A stretch of 60,310 nucleotides of DNA from a candidate division WOR-3 bacterium (GTDB taxonomy: Bacteria; Hydrothermota; Tepidihabitantia; Tepidihabitantales; JBDRVQ01): contig JBDRVQ010000007.1 of assembly GCA_039801905.1 (NCBI GenBank), forward strand, positions 1 through 60,310. Direction: 5' to 3'. Shown in pieces: positions 26,021-36,605 of this stretch (positions within the stretch are counted from its first letter, which is position 1; every line of letters begins with the position of its first letter). Position numbers and translations under genes: made by a program. Below the pieces are notes generated by a model. The model was not told the DNA's origin. It did not search any database and saw nothing but the letters and a program-made list of their open reading frames with translations.

Positions 26021-29000
26021 TCACATCTTTATCACCTTTTTGGTGATTTTCTCTTTTCCGCTCTCCCACTGGAATAGATAAATTCCGGAAGGCAAAATTC
26101 TTCCTTCTTTTGTTCGCCAGTTCCAAACGAGATTTCCGTCTTTCGGTACCGAAATGGTAGTAATTAACCGACCATCTGTGGTAAAGAGTTTAACCTTATT
26201 TACCTCTTTACCGGTGGATGATAACTTAATTCGGATAAACTTACCCGCCGGATTGGGCGAAATCTCTAAGGCGAAAGGTTTCTTCACAATCTTCACCTCT
26301 TCTTCCATAATCCCCTTCGTCAGAAGTTCGAGTTGTAAATCAATATAGGCACCATAAGACCAGAATTCGGTTCTATTGCCACCCTTAAAGAGATAGACAA
26401 TAGAATCAGAAGCGGTAAGGGCAGCTCCGGGTTTAACCTTCCTATTGTAAGGACCTTTCGGTATAGAATCTCTTGTGAGCCAGGTATCACGGATAATCTC
26501 ATAAGAGAGAAATTCTAAGGAGTTGCCACCAAGGGCTAAATAGAGTTTATCAGAGAAGGCGGTAAGGCAGGCACCGGACCGAACCCGTTTGAAAGCGGGA
26601 TAACCAACAACCTCTAAGGTCCGCCAGATATTATCCGCTACCACATAGCCATAAAACTCCTGGGTATTTCTTCCCTTCACTCCATAAATAATACCATCCT
26701 TTGCCGCCAGAGCCGAGCCGTAGCCAAGTCTTTTGAGATAACCACCAGCTGGAAAATCAGGCTTTGCCTCCCAATTGTCGGTTAAGGGATTATAAGACCA
26801 GAACTCAAGGGTATTCTCACCTTTTATCGCAAAGAGATGTTGTGATGTCTGGTCGTAAACTAAACTGGCACCTTTCCCTGGTCCTTTACCACTTGCCCCT
26901 TTCGGAATTGTGCAACACTCAACCCAACTCGTCTCGGTCGGGATACTATCGGTGAGGTCAAAGTAGTAGAAGTCCTGCCTTCTTCCTCCCTTAAAGGCAT
27001 AAATCCTTCGCAAATTGGCATCGTAGGCTAAGGCGCAACCAAATTTTGTCTTGGTCCGACGCTTTAAGTATTTTGAGGAATCGGGCAGGGAAGGCATCAT
27101 CAGCCAACTATCTTTTCTCGGGTCATATTTCCAGAACTCATTTGTATTATGCCCTTTTAAGGCATAGACATTACCTTCCGCATAAACCAGAGCCCCGGAC
27201 TTCACCCTTCTCCCGGTATAGCCTCTTGGAATATCCGCTTCCTGTCGCCATTTCCGCAAAGTGAAGACTAAAGAGGCGGTATCATTCCGGAAGTTATAGT
27301 CCTCAGTGGAATAGGTAGAGCATCTCAAAAGATAATTCCCGGAGATTAAATTAAAGGAAGGAAAACTAATGGTTAAGGTCTCCCCGGGGAGAAGTTGGGT
27401 AGAAAGTGATTCCGCATAGTAGCGTTGTGTTGTATCCAGAGAGAAGATTTGAACTTTTGTCCAGAAGGTATCCGGAAGGGTTCCGAAATTTCCAACCCGC
27501 ACCTTGGGCACTAAATTCCCAGGATAATCTTCTTTCCGCGGGGAAATAATTTTGGCAATTCCCGCATCCTGGAAGAGCCGATAGAACCTAACCGCCCGAC
27601 CATTAGTTAATAGATTCCCCGGATATTTATGTCTCCCTTCACCGTAGAGATATTCTAAGGCAACGCCACCGGTCGTATCTTCAATCCCCACTGTGGCGCT
27701 CCTCCCTTGGTCATACCTTTTCTCACCGGTTAGGACATCAAGATACTGGAAGGTGATGGTCCCGTTCTCATCTAAGATAACTTCAAAGGAGATACCCGCT
27801 TCTGGGTCAGAATAATTTGTTCCTTTTCTCTTCACCCGGTCCCAGATAATTACCACTTTACGCAGTGGCGCTTCACCTATTACCTTATAACCAATCCGAC
27901 CACCACCAAAATCCCGGCCGATGATTAAATCATCCCAATAGGGATAGATGGCACCGTTCGGGGAAGAAGGACTGGGAATACCGGAATTATTCGGGGCTAA
28001 AACCGCACCGGGTAAGAAAGAAAGCCAGCCATCAACTGAGACCCGGAGATAAGTATAGGAAGTGTCATAAAATCTAAAGGGGAAAGGTAAACCACCGGGT
28101 AAGTCAACACTTGCCCCATCACCTTCGCTGATTAAGGTGAACATATCGGTTGTGTCAATCCAAGAAAAGACCGGTCCCTCGGTCGTATCGGAATCAATCC
28201 AGAAATGGCGATAAATCCCATGGTCGGGACCACCGGTAAAGTAGGCGGGATAAATATAAATTTCTTTCGTTGTGGTATCATTTTCCAAAACCATATCCGC
28301 CGGGAGAATTGTCCTCACTCGGATAAAATACCTTCCCGGTGCCGGAGGGATAAATGGACTAAACTCCACCATCTCCCCACTAAAAGTGGGAAGGCTTTCC
28401 GAAACTAAAGACTTATTCTCAGACATAATCACATTTCCTAAGACATCATAGACCGTACAGGCAACAACCACTGGGTCGGGTAAGAGGGCAGGATATAAAG
28501 TCAGATTCCCATAATTCTCAATCCGGGCGGAGATGGGAAACTCCTTTCCTAAGGGTCTCAAAACCAATTCTCCTCTTGGCTTAAAGACAAAGACCGCCTT
28601 AAGGTCGGAATCTGCCAGAACCGGTTCCTGGAAATCAACCGTTGCCCTGATCATCCAATCACCCGGTGTGGTATCTTTATTATAGAGAGAATCCGAGAAT
28701 AAGAAATAGTAGCGATTCCGGGCAATCGGATTCCGGGCGATATCCCGATAGAGTTGGGGACCAGAAGGATAATCTCGTGCCAAGAGATAAAAGAGATAAA
28801 AGCCACCTTCCTTAATCGTTAAGTTTTTATCTCGCAAATCAATCACATTCCAACCCGGGGAAACCCCAAACTCTTCGGATTCGTAAAGGATTGTCCCCGG
28901 AGAAGAATCAATCCCGTCATCGGCTAAGATGCGAACCTTAAACCGATTGGGTAAAGTGTCATCTGCCCGGAAATAGAAATGGGCATAGGAAATTTTATAG

Positions 29001-30877
29001 GGGAAGTATTCCGGGATAAAACGAACCCCAATTCCCTCATCGGCAAAATAGAAGAAAGTGTCCCGCACCGGAACCGAATCGTCATAGAGATAGGTCGCAA
29101 GATAATTGACTGTAAAGTTACGGGCAATGGAATCGTTCGTTGGATTCTCATCAACCGTATCTACCAGAGCGGTCCAGAATCTCACCCCGTATTCGCCACC
29201 AGTGGTAGCAAATCCCGGAAAAGTAAGTCTCAAAGTCTCAAGTGGCGGCAAAGGGTCAACTGGTAGAATACTTTCTAAGTAGACCTCAGTTCCTAAGGTA
29301 TCGCCTTCATAAATGCCGCAATAGACCTTAACCATTTGGGAATCTAAACCGAAATTCTTCACTAAGACCTCCGGATAAACCATATCCGGTAATTCTAAGG
29401 GTTTTGGTCTTATAATCTCACTAATCCCAACATCATTGGGGAATACCTCATCACCATAAATCATCACATTATCCAGACACCACCAGTAGATTCCCCGGAC
29501 ATCACCTTCAAAGACCCAAGCAAACTTCACATCTTCCTTATAATCTGCCCAATCCAAACGAAATACCTCTACCCCGGGACCGAAAGGTTCTTTATATTCC
29601 CGAATTAGATAGGTATCCGGACCAGCAAAACCGATAATCTTTGCCTTGTATCTCGTTGTATCATCGGGTCGGAAATAAGTGGAACACCTTAAAAAGAGGT
29701 TAGACATATCAGAAAAATCAAAGGTTGGTGAGATTAGAGAATCCGGGGCATCATCCGAGGTGTAATAGACAATCGCCGCATAGGGCGTAGAATTTGCGGT
29801 CCAGGGAGAAGAAGCCCCATCCCTTCTGTGCCAATCCGAAGTTGAGGTATCGCCGGTCCAAGTGATCCGCCAGCCTGGTGGCGGAGAAACGGTTGACCAG
29901 GGGATATTGAAATCCTCCCGATACCGACGGTAAACACCAAACTTCTTTCTTTTTCGGTTATTACTCTCGTTTTGGTCAAGACTATAAAGGGTGGAACAAA
30001 TCCCTCTAAACCAACCCCGCAAAGATAATTCAAGCGGGGCAAACTCTTGAAGGAGCGAATCACCGGCATTAAGACTTATATCCTGAGTATCTAAGTAGAT
30101 AATAGAATCATAAGAGATACTCCTCACCCGGAAGAGGACGCGGAAATTGGCATCTTCGGTGCCATAATTTTTAATCCAAGCCTGAGGGGTAACAATAGTT
30201 CCGGAATCAAGAATTCCGGTCGGTGCCACGATTGACTTCACCCCGACATCATGAAGGGTATAATAAATTCTTAATACCGGTGGTCTTGTGCTCTCTCGGG
30301 GACGAAAACGGATATAATCGCCAATTAAAACCTCGCCCACCTCCAGTCGGTTTGGGTTATTTTCCGGTAAGGAAGGGGGAACGACAAAAGTCGGGTCATC
30401 CGGGTCCTTTAACTTAAAAGAAACAAATTGATTTCCCACGCTGTGGTCAACCAAGACGATATCCTTCACATCAACCGATTTTGTCCAGTCATTTGCCACC
30501 ATCCCGAAACCTGAGGTCTGGTCAATCTGATTAGAAGTTGGGATATTCCAGATGTGATGAGCAGAATCGTCTTCGGTCCAGGTCTGGGAATTGACATTCC
30601 AGAAGGTAATATCCCCATCCCAAGTCCCAAGAACATTAGTAACATAAACCAAAAGGAAGGCGGAATCAATCAGGCAATTTTCCGGTAGGGGGGAGATATC
30701 AAACTTCAAAAAGGCATTTGCCCCTTCCCCACCACCATAGGAGATAATGTGGACATCATCGGTTGGGTTCAATTCTAAAAGGTAAGAAGTATTGCCTTTT
30801 ATCGGTAAAAAGAGAAAGGCGAAAGATAAAAAGAAAAGAGAAAACTTTTTCCAACTAAAAGAAAAAAGGTTAGCCAT
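26021..30877 (-). CDS. Giant secreted protein: DNRLRE-like, CARDB-like, adhesin and propeller modules with C-terminal sorting domain
   Basis: 1618 aa with a signal peptide (LFLPIKG near residue 27). Residues about 30-205 resemble a DNRLRE/CBM-like beta-sandwich (FLKFDISPLP, W-T-E-D-D). A CARDB-type DVGVKSIVAPTG block follows, then a cleaved-adhesin/MAM-like domain (about 310-470), further CARDB-like blocks (DVGISEIIRPKP, IAKIISPRKE), a nidogen-like segment (GLPFPFRFYDTSY), and about 300 residues of propeller blades carrying K-G-x-N-T-x-E-F-W-x-Y. The end (LEISPNPAGKFIRI ... LPSGIYLFQWESG) is a type-A sorting domain. Probably a surface adhesin or scaffold. AAGGAGG precedes the ATG. Confidence 0.88.
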   Translation of the reverse strand: MANLFSFSWKKFSLFFLSFAFLFLPIKGNTSYLLELNPTDDVHIISYGGGEGANAFLKFDISPLPENCLIDSAFLLVYVTNVLGTWDGDITFWNVNSQTWTEDDSAHHIWNIPTSNQIDQTSGFGMVANDWTKSVDVKDIVLVDHSVGNQFVSFKLKDPDDPTFVVPPSLPENNPNRLEVGEVLIGDYIRFRPRESTRPPVLRIYYTLHDVGVKSIVAPTGILDSGTIVTPQAWIKNYGTEDANFRVLFRVRSISYDSIIYLDTQDISLNAGDSLLQEFAPLELSLRGWFRGICSTLYSLDQNESNNRKRKKFGVYRRYREDFNIPWSTVSPPPGWRITWTGDTSTSDWHRRDGASSPWTANSTPYAAIVYYTSDDAPDSLISPTFDFSDMSNLFLRCSTYFRPDDTTRYKAKIIGFAGPDTYLIREYKEPFGPGVEVFRLDWADYKEDVKFAWVFEGDVRGIYWWCLDNVMIYGDEVFPNDVGISEIIRPKPLELPDMVYPEVLVKNFGLDSQMVKVYCGIYEGDTLGTEVYLESILPVDPLPPLETLRLTFPGFATTGGEYGVRFWTALVDTVDENPTNDSIARNFTVNYLATYLYDDSVPVRDTFFYFADEGIGVRFIPEYFPYKISYAHFYFRADDTLPNRFKVRILADDGIDSSPGTILYESEEFGVSPGWNVIDLRDKNLTIKEGGFYLFYLLARDYPSGPQLYRDIARNPIARNRYYFLFSDSLYNKDTTPGDWMIRATVDFQEPVLADSDLKAVFVFKPRGELVLRPLGKEFPISARIENYGNLTLYPALLPDPVVVACTVYDVLGNVIMSENKSLVSESLPTFSGEMVEFSPFIPPAPGRYFIRVRTILPADMVLENDTTTKEIYIYPAYFTGGPDHGIYRHFWIDSDTTEGPVFSWIDTTDMFTLISEGDGASVDLPGGLPFPFRFYDTSYTYLRVSVDGWLSFLPGAVLAPNNSGIPSPSSPNGAIYPYWDDLIIGRDFGGGRIGYKVIGEAPLRKVVIIWDRVKRKGTNYSDPEAGISFEVILDENGTITFQYLDVLTGEKRYDQGRSATVGIEDTTGGVALEYLYGEGRHKYPGNLLTNGRAVRFYRLFQDAGIAKIISPRKEDYPGNLVPKVRVGNFGTLPDTFWTKVQIFSLDTTQRYYAESLSTQLLPGETLTISFPSFNLISGNYLLRCSTYSTEDYNFRNDTASLVFTLRKWRQEADIPRGYTGRRVKSGALVYAEGNVYALKGHNTNEFWKYDPRKDSWLMMPSLPDSSKYLKRRTKTKFGCALAYDANLRRIYAFKGGRRQDFYYFDLTDSIPTETSWVECCTIPKGASGKGPGKGASLVYDQTSQHLFAIKGENTLEFWSYNPLTDNWEAKPDFPAGGYLKRLGYGSALAAKDGIIYGVKGRNTQEFYGYVVADNIWRTLEVVGYPAFKRVRSGACLTAFSDKLYLALGGNSLEFLSYEIIRDTWLTRDSIPKGPYNRKVKPGAALTASDSIVYLFKGGNRTEFWSYGAYIDLQLELLTKGIMEEEVKIVKKPFALEISPNPAGKFIRIKLSSTGKEVNKVKLFTTDGRLITTISVPKDGNLVWNWRTKEGRILPSGIYLFQWESGKEKITKKVIKM

Positions 30878-30943
30878 TTTTCCTCCTTAAACAACTATGC
30901 ACTTCGCTATCCATCTTTTTCCAAAAAGCGAATCGCACCAATA

Positions 30944-30971
30944 ATTATAAGATAAAATCCTATTTTGTCAA
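30944..30971 (-). promoter_or_regulatory. Promoter of the 1618-aa secreted protein gene
   Basis: Minus strand TTGACA (30971-30966), 16 bp, TATAAT (30949-30944). The leader of about 60 nt has a small CTTTTT/AAAAAG hairpin and AAGGAGG before the ATG. It begins 3 bp beyond the stop of the upstream gene. Confidence 0.88.
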
Positions 30972-30973
30972 CT

Positions 30974-33900
30974 TTATTTCACCACAATCAATTTTCGCTC
31001 TTCCCTTCTCTTATTATCTTTATCGCGGAGTCGGAGCAAATAGACACCCGCCGGCAATTTTTCCACTCGGAACTCCCCCCTCTCCGTCTCTTCTTTATAA
31101 AGAAGTGCGCCGAAGGTATTATAAACTTCCAAAATGACCTTCTCCCCTCTTGGGAGATGGTAATAAACCTTAATCGAACCTTTTGTCGGATTCGGGAAAA
31201 TCCGAATTATCTCCTTTTGATTTAGAGAGATCGCTTCCGAACTTCCTTCTCTGGAATACCATTCCTCTTTCCCACCAATATACTTCCAGATGGAACTGGT
31301 ATTATTTCCCTTCAATGCCCAGATCTCTTCTCCTGAGGCGACTAGCGCCCCACCACCTTTAACCCTCTTTCTCTCATCCGCCCTCGGAATTGTCTCCAAA
31401 CCAACCCAAGAATCTTGGGTTAAATCATACATCCAGAACTCACCGGTATTGCCACCCTTGAAGGCAAAGATTTTATCACCCTTTGCCGTAAGTGCTGCCC
31501 CTTCCTTCACTTTCTTCTTCTTATTCACCTGCGGGTGATATAGAGGCATTGGTTTCAGAGTATCCCAGGAATTAGCACTTGGCGAATAGCGATAGAAGTT
31601 ATTATAGTTATTTCCTAAGAGATAAATCTTTCCCTGATGTGCCAAGAGACAGGAACCGTCCTTAAAGCCTTTACTTCTTGGTGGCGAAGACAATTGCTCC
31701 CAATTTCTATTGGCGAGATTGAACCGATAGAACTCTGTGGTATTGGAACCCTTTAAGAGATAAATAAAATCCGAGAGATGGCAAACACCGGTTCCGCCTT
31801 TCAGACCCTTCTCCCCCAAAACCGGTGGCAACTCCTGCCAGATTGTCTCCCTTTGGCAATCGTAGCGGAAGAATTCCTTTGTGCCAGAACCCTTAAAGAT
31901 ATAAAGGAAACGCTCCCCATCCGAAGTGATACCACTTCCCTTCTTCACCTTCTTATTAGAATTACCAAGGGGTAGAGAATCTTCATAAATTGCCGAAGCC
32001 GAACCCGGAAGATAAGAGTAAAGACTTCTCGTATTATTCCCCTTTAAGATATATAATTTCCCGGCGCATTCGGTCATTCCCCCACCCGATTTTATCCTCT
32101 TTCCATCCGGATTAAGTGGCACCTGGCCCACCAAAACCCAACCCTGGGTTGGCACTCTCACCCGGAAGGAGACTATCTGTTTATCATTCAAATGATTCTG
32201 GTCAGTGGCAAGAGCGGTTGAGCATTGCCCGGTATATTCTCCAACTTGGGCATTCCATTCGTCAAATAAAACATCCCTTGCCTCATTGGGATAAATATCT
32301 GAGACATAGGAGGAATCATAATAGACCAACTCCTTCCCGGAATAAATCTTAAAATAGGTAAAGAAACTCTCCGGATAATGACCATAATTATAGACCTTTG
32401 CCTTTGGTCTTATTGGACCTGGAGAAATCTCGCCCCTCGGTCGGCTAATCTCCAAGACCCCAACATCATAAACCTGCGCCTCAACCAGAAAGATTCTCCC
32501 CTTAGCATCATTTTCCGGATTATTATCCCCAAAAAGGGCGGTGGAACATTTCGCCTGATAGAGAATTGGTCCGGTCGCATACCATTCGGAAAACTCCACC
32601 TCTAAGGTAGAATCCGGGAGAAGGGAGACCAATTGGGAATCAGAATAGACAAGATTACCAAGATGGATATTAATCGTGAAATAAACCCAAAACTCTTCTT
32701 GCGTCTCGCCGTAATTCTTGACCAAAGCCTTCGGTCGCAAAGGTCCTTGGGACTCGTAGACATAAGGTCTAATGATTGATTCCACACCAACATCTTTCAC
32801 TAAACGGAGCACTTCTACGGAATCGGTCTTCTTATCATTTCCCCTTATCATATCCCGAGCCAGTTCCGTAGAACAAGAGACCGAATGAGCCCCAACTTCC
32901 CTTGCCTCCCAATTCGGAAAGAAAATCTCTTGGTAAGTTCCAGGTAAATGACCAGAGACCGAAGCGCTTTCGTTATAGAAATTACCAATCTTCAACCGAA
33001 TTGAGTAATTTTCACTCCGGTTCCCATAATTATAAACCGAACATCGGGGCGTCACCACAACTCCGGAATCAATCTCTCCGGTTGGGGCAATAATCTTACT
33101 CACCCCAACATCCGAGACATAGACCATTAGAGAACCGGTGAGCCGGTTATTGGTTGGATTCAGATCGTAGGTGAATTCTGTTGAGCAACTAACTGGGTGA
33201 TTTCCCCTGGGCAAATTACTGATTGAAGGAAAGGTAAGATATAATTTTTCTTGTGGATTATGGCTATTGACAATTCCCACCTGATTATAGAAATCACCAA
33301 TTTTTAATCGGACCAAATAGGGACCTTCGGAAGTTGTGCCAAAATTATAAACGGTGCAGGCCGGAGTAAGAGAAGTTCCGGAGTCAATCTCTGGTGGGAG
33401 AACAAGAGAAAGAACACCAACATCCCGCACCCGAACCGAAAAAGAACCGGTCTTCTTATCATTTGTCCAATTCATATCCGTAGATAGTTCCGTAGAGCAG
33501 GAGACCGGATAACTTCCCCTTTGCCAATTGGCATTGGTTTGGGGAAAGGTGACATAAACCAACTGATTCGGACTATGGGAAGAGACATTAGCGGTTTGGT
33601 TATAGAAATTACCAATCTTCATCCGGACATTATAACTCACCGTATTTGTCCCATAATTAAAGACCGAGCAGGCAGGAGTGAAAACAGTTCCCGAATCAAT
33701 AGTTCCTGCGGGTGCCACAATCTTTGTCACCCCAACATCATAAGGCAGAGAATAGTCAACAATCAGTTGAGGAGAATAAGGGGAATAAGTGTGATGGGCA
33801 AAACCAATCTCCCAAGTCAAAACCCCACTCGTCGGACCAGTGCCGCTATAACCAATCGCAAACCAATTGTCGCTTAAATGGTTCTGAAGGTCGGTCCGTG

Positions 33901-34474
33901 CCTGGGTACTAAGAGTTGCGGTATTCCAACCAGAAACCGTTGGCGTATACCCCCCATACAAAGGTCCGCTTCCGGCATCATTGTAAAGGGTGAGGGCATC
34001 CGCGGAACCAGAAGGGCGATTGGTCATCTGGTAAAGGTTAACATTTGGATAACTTCCTGTAATTTCCGTCCGGTAGGTGCGGCAGATAACATTATTAATT
34101 ATCGCCCCATCAGGAATGGAACTGATATCCCACTCTACCCAACCCCGCTCTAATTCATAAGCGTCGGGATAATATTCTCCCCAATAGCCGCAGAAAAAGG
34201 CATTACGTACCGGTGTCGTCCATTTTATTGCTTGGTAAAGACTTCCCCAAAGGTAAGCTAGTTCCGAGAAACCACTAAAATTTGGTAAAAGGGTATCAGC
34301 TTCAGAGAGAAAACTTGGCTCGGCTTCAATCACTGCCCTGATTGTCCCATCGCCATTAGCATAATGCCGGGCATTGGCAGTTCTTATAATCTCCGTCCCT
34401 TTTGGTAAGTAGCCAGGATTAATTCCAGCAAAAACGAGACCAAAGAAAAAACTTAAAACTATTAACCTCTTCAT
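30974..34474 (-). CDS. Large secreted CARDB-repeat/propeller protein with C-terminal sorting domain
   Basis: 1166 aa with a signal peptide (LIVLSFFFGLVFAG). Residues about 30-245 form a DNRLRE/CBM-like domain (GWVEWDISSIPDGAIINNV). At least five CARDB-like repeats of about 85 residues follow, each opening with D-V-G-V-x-x-I-x-x-P-x-G-x-I-D-S-G and containing V-x-N-Y-G. Residues about 790-1085 are propeller blades with L-K-G-N-N-T or L-K-G-S-N-T turns. The last 80 residues are a type-A sorting domain (IRIFPNPTKGSIKVYYHLP ... LPAGVYLLRLRD). Paralogue of the proteins at 40210 and 58443. GGAGG lies 5 nt before the ATG. Confidence 0.88.
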   Translation of the reverse strand: MKRLIVLSFFFGLVFAGINPGYLPKGTEIIRTANARHYANGDGTIRAVIEAEPSFLSEADTLLPNFSGFSELAYLWGSLYQAIKWTTPVRNAFFCGYWGEYYPDAYELERGWVEWDISSIPDGAIINNVICRTYRTEITGSYPNVNLYQMTNRPSGSADALTLYNDAGSGPLYGGYTPTVSGWNTATLSTQARTDLQNHLSDNWFAIGYSGTGPTSGVLTWEIGFAHHTYSPYSPQLIVDYSLPYDVGVTKIVAPAGTIDSGTVFTPACSVFNYGTNTVSYNVRMKIGNFYNQTANVSSHSPNQLVYVTFPQTNANWQRGSYPVSCSTELSTDMNWTNDKKTGSFSVRVRDVGVLSLVLPPEIDSGTSLTPACTVYNFGTTSEGPYLVRLKIGDFYNQVGIVNSHNPQEKLYLTFPSISNLPRGNHPVSCSTEFTYDLNPTNNRLTGSLMVYVSDVGVSKIIAPTGEIDSGVVVTPRCSVYNYGNRSENYSIRLKIGNFYNESASVSGHLPGTYQEIFFPNWEAREVGAHSVSCSTELARDMIRGNDKKTDSVEVLRLVKDVGVESIIRPYVYESQGPLRPKALVKNYGETQEEFWVYFTINIHLGNLVYSDSQLVSLLPDSTLEVEFSEWYATGPILYQAKCSTALFGDNNPENDAKGRIFLVEAQVYDVGVLEISRPRGEISPGPIRPKAKVYNYGHYPESFFTYFKIYSGKELVYYDSSYVSDIYPNEARDVLFDEWNAQVGEYTGQCSTALATDQNHLNDKQIVSFRVRVPTQGWVLVGQVPLNPDGKRIKSGGGMTECAGKLYILKGNNTRSLYSYLPGSASAIYEDSLPLGNSNKKVKKGSGITSDGERFLYIFKGSGTKEFFRYDCQRETIWQELPPVLGEKGLKGGTGVCHLSDFIYLLKGSNTTEFYRFNLANRNWEQLSSPPRSKGFKDGSCLLAHQGKIYLLGNNYNNFYRYSPSANSWDTLKPMPLYHPQVNKKKKVKEGAALTAKGDKIFAFKGGNTGEFWMYDLTQDSWVGLETIPRADERKRVKGGGALVASGEEIWALKGNNTSSIWKYIGGKEEWYSREGSSEAISLNQKEIIRIFPNPTKGSIKVYYHLPRGEKVILEVYNTFGALLYKEETERGEFRVEKLPAGVYLLRLRDKDNKRREERKLIVVK

Positions 34475-34512
34475 AAATCCTCCAAACTAACCATTTATCT
34501 CTCCAATTATCT

Positions 34513-34540
34513 ATTATACTAAAAAAAAGAAAAAAGTCAA
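34513..34540 (-). promoter_or_regulatory. Promoter of the 1166-aa secreted protein gene
   Basis: Minus strand TTGACT (34540-34535), 16-bp T-rich spacer, TATAAT (34518-34513); a leader of about 32 nt carries GGAGG. Confidence 0.88.
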
Positions 34541-35040
34541 GGATTTTTATAAAATGGAGTCAATCCGTAAGGGTTTTATTAAAACGGCTTCACAAAAGCC
34601 GAAGTCCTAAGTCCAAATTTTTACAAAATTCTTAGGAATTAACTCCTAATCTTTCTCCCCCCATTACGAGACCTTTCACGGGAAGGAAAAGGAGAGAAGA
34701 GGTCAGCCTCTAAAACAGCCATTTGAAGAAACCTTTCTCCCGAGAAGGAATTGGGAAGGAGACTATGAGAGGAACCAGGGAAGAGACTGGGGAAAGAAGC
34801 CCTATGAAAAATGGGGGGAAAATTAGAGAAGAAAATGCCCTTTTCTACCCCCAAGGGATGCCGTAGGGGGAACTGACCCCTATCTTTTTGGCAAAATACC
34901 TATAAGTTATTAAAAATCAATAACTTAAAAGATTTTAGACCCCGTAAAAAAGTTATCTCATCAGATAATTTTTTCTCAAAAAATTTCCTTCGCCAAAATC
35001 TTTTGCCGGGCGAATAAAAGAGGTTTTTGGAGGCAAAGGG
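34541..35040. other. Intergenic region with several small hairpins
   Basis: About 500 nt between divergent genes. Visible: a GGCTT/AAGCC hairpin near 34585, TAGGGG/CCCCTA around 34864-34881, a perfect AAGTTATT/AATAACTT inverted repeat (34904-34911, 34919-34926), and TTATCT/AGATAA near 34954-34969. The purine-rich middle (34630-34850) has no convincing gene on either strand. Confidence 0.5.
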
Positions 35041-35068
35041 TTGACTTGGAAGGGATATTTAGTAAAAT
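35041..35068 (+). promoter_or_regulatory. Promoter of the ftsE operon
   Basis: TTGACT (35041-35046), 16 bp, TAAAAT (35063-35068), then 5 nt to the ATG at 35074. The TTG here belongs to the -35 box, not to a start codon. Confidence 0.8.
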
Positions 35069-35073
35069 GGAGA

Positions 35074-35742
35074 ATGATTTCTTTTCAGGATGTAACGAAG
35101 GTCTATAGCAATTCCTGGGTGGCATTAAGGGATATTAATCTCCAAATCAATAAAGGGGAGTTCGTGTTCATCCAGGGTCCAACCGGAGCGGGAAAGACAA
35201 CCATCCTCAAACTCATCTATCGGGAAGAACTACCAACCAGAGGGGAAGTCATGATCCAAAACCGAAAATTGAGAGAACTTTCCCCAAAGGAAATCCCCCA
35301 CCTGAGACGCCATATCGGTATCGTCTTCCAGGATTTCAAATTGCTCTCCGACCGAACAGTTTACGAAAACTTAGAATTTGCCTTAGCGGCAATTAATTTC
35401 CCCAGGACGAGAATGGAGGAGGTAATTATTAAAACCCTCACCCAGTTGGGCATTGGAAATAAGATAGAAAATTATCCCCACCAACTCTCGGGTGGCGAAC
35501 AGCAGAAGGTGGCGATTGCCCGGGCATTAGCCAAAGACCCCGAGATAATTTTAGCCGATGAGCCAACCGGTAATATTGACCCGGAATCAGCCGAAGAGAT
35601 TATTAAAATCTTCTTAGAACTAGCCAATCAGGGAAAGACGGTAATTATGGCAACCCATAATACCGAATGGCCCAAGGTCTTAAAGAAGAGAACCGTAAAG
35701 TTAGTGGCTGGAAGAATCGTTGAAGATTTGATCCCCGGTTAA
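35074..35742 (+). CDS. ftsE: Cell-division ABC transporter ATP-binding protein FtsE
   Basis: 222-aa ABC ATPase starting M-I-S-F-Q-D-V. Walker [11 protein letters not shown]-loop VFQDFKLL, signature [15 protein letters not shown], Walker B ILADEPTG and the H-loop ATHN are present. The [16 protein letters not shown] and DEPTGNIDP contexts are typical of FtsE. With FtsX it drives EnvC-type activation of peptidoglycan amidases at the septum. Start at 35074 fits a leaderless message; a TTG 33 nt upstream in the same frame is the -35 box. Confidence 0.93.
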   Translation: MISFQDVTKVYSNSWVALRDINLQINKGEFVFIQGPTGAGKTTILKLIYREELPTRGEVMIQNRKLRELSPKEIPHLRRHIGIVFQDFKLLSDRTVYENLEFALAAINFPRTRMEEVIIKTLTQLGIGNKIENYPHQLSGGEQQKVAIARALAKDPEIILADEPTGNIDPESAEEIIKIFLELANQGKTVIMATHNTEWPKVLKKRTVKLVAGRIVEDLIPG

Positions 35743-35743
35743 A

Positions 35744-36604
35744 ATGGCTTTCCAATTTATTTGGAAAGAGACCTTACGGACAATAAAAACCTCCCGGCTC
35801 AACTTCTTCCTCTCGGCAATCGTCCAGGCCCTCTGCCTCCTTGTCTTTTTAATCTTCTTCCTCATCACCCTCAACCTCCTCTCTTTAGTCCGAAAGACCT
35901 ACAACCGGATAGAGATTTACGCCTTCTTGGAAGATAACACTTCCTATCCAGAAGTGGCGGATAAGGTGTTCTTAATCGCCGGTGTGAAAGAGGTGCGTTA
36001 TGTGTCAAAGGAGGAGGCACTTGAGGAATTGAAAGAGGACTTGGGGGATGAGGCCGGTATCTTATCCGGTTTGGAGAAAAACCCCCTCCCCAATTCCATC
36101 CGGATTAAATTGGAACAGACCTACCACTCCCGCCAAGCCTTAAAAGAGATAGAAGAGAAACTCTCCCGCATCCCCGGGATTAGGGAAGTCTGGTCGGGAA
36201 AAGAAGTTCTGGGGAAACTGGAAAGGTTCTTGCGCATCACTCTCATTTCCGACTTTGCCCTCTTAATCATCATTGGCATCGCTGTGATATTCATCATCTT
36301 CCAAAATATTGAAGCCACCTATCTCCAGCGCCGGCGGGAGGTTGAGATAATGCGGTTAGTGGGAGCGAGCGCCTCTTTAGTCTCGGCACCATTTTACTGT
36401 CAAGGTTTTCTCCAGGGGACATTGGGTGGTCTATTTGCCTTTCTCGCTCTTGCCCTTTTGGCTTACCTCCTCTCTTCTAATCTTTCCCTCTCTTTCTCTT
36501 TCCCTCTCTTACCGCTTCTCCTCCTCTCGCTCTTCCTCGGCGCCTTCTTGGGTATTGCCGGCTCTTATACCGCCCTCTCTCGGATGGGAGAAACCAGTAA
36601 GTGA
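35744..36604 (+). CDS. ftsX: Cell-division permease FtsX
   Basis: 286 aa with the FtsX plan: cytoplasmic N-terminus, first membrane helix at about 20-45, a periplasmic domain of about 120 residues (IEIYAFLEDNTSYPEVADKV ... GIREVWSGKEVL), then three helices (about 167-190, 217-243, 250-280) with the conserved RRREVEIMRLVGAS loop between them. It passes ATP-driven change in FtsE to a periplasmic activator. One nucleotide separates it from ftsE, and envC follows by one nucleotide. Confidence 0.92.
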   Translation: MAFQFIWKETLRTIKTSRLNFFLSAIVQALCLLVFLIFFLITLNLLSLVRKTYNRIEIYAFLEDNTSYPEVADKVFLIAGVKEVRYVSKEEALEELKEDLGDEAGILSGLEKNPLPNSIRIKLEQTYHSRQALKEIEEKLSRIPGIREVWSGKEVLGKLERFLRITLISDFALLIIIGIAVIFIIFQNIEATYLQRRREVEIMRLVGASASLVSAPFYCQGFLQGTLGGLFAFLALALLAYLLSSNLSLSFSFPLLPLLLLSLFLGAFLGIAGSYTALSRMGETSK

Positions 36605-36605
36605 T

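Noticed and set aside
34639-34854. Minus-strand ORF of 71 codons
   Set aside because: Low-complexity, biased composition from a purine-rich tract, no ribosome site or promoter, no recognisable motif.
35041-35073. TTG start for ftsE giving an 11-residue extension
   Set aside because: The TTG is inside a TTGACT-16-TAAAAT promoter; homologues start at M-I-x-F and the ATG at 35074 sits at leaderless distance.
36426-36605. N-terminal extension of the EnvC-like protein
   Set aside because: It is the ftsX coding region read in another frame; a signal peptide starts at 36606.
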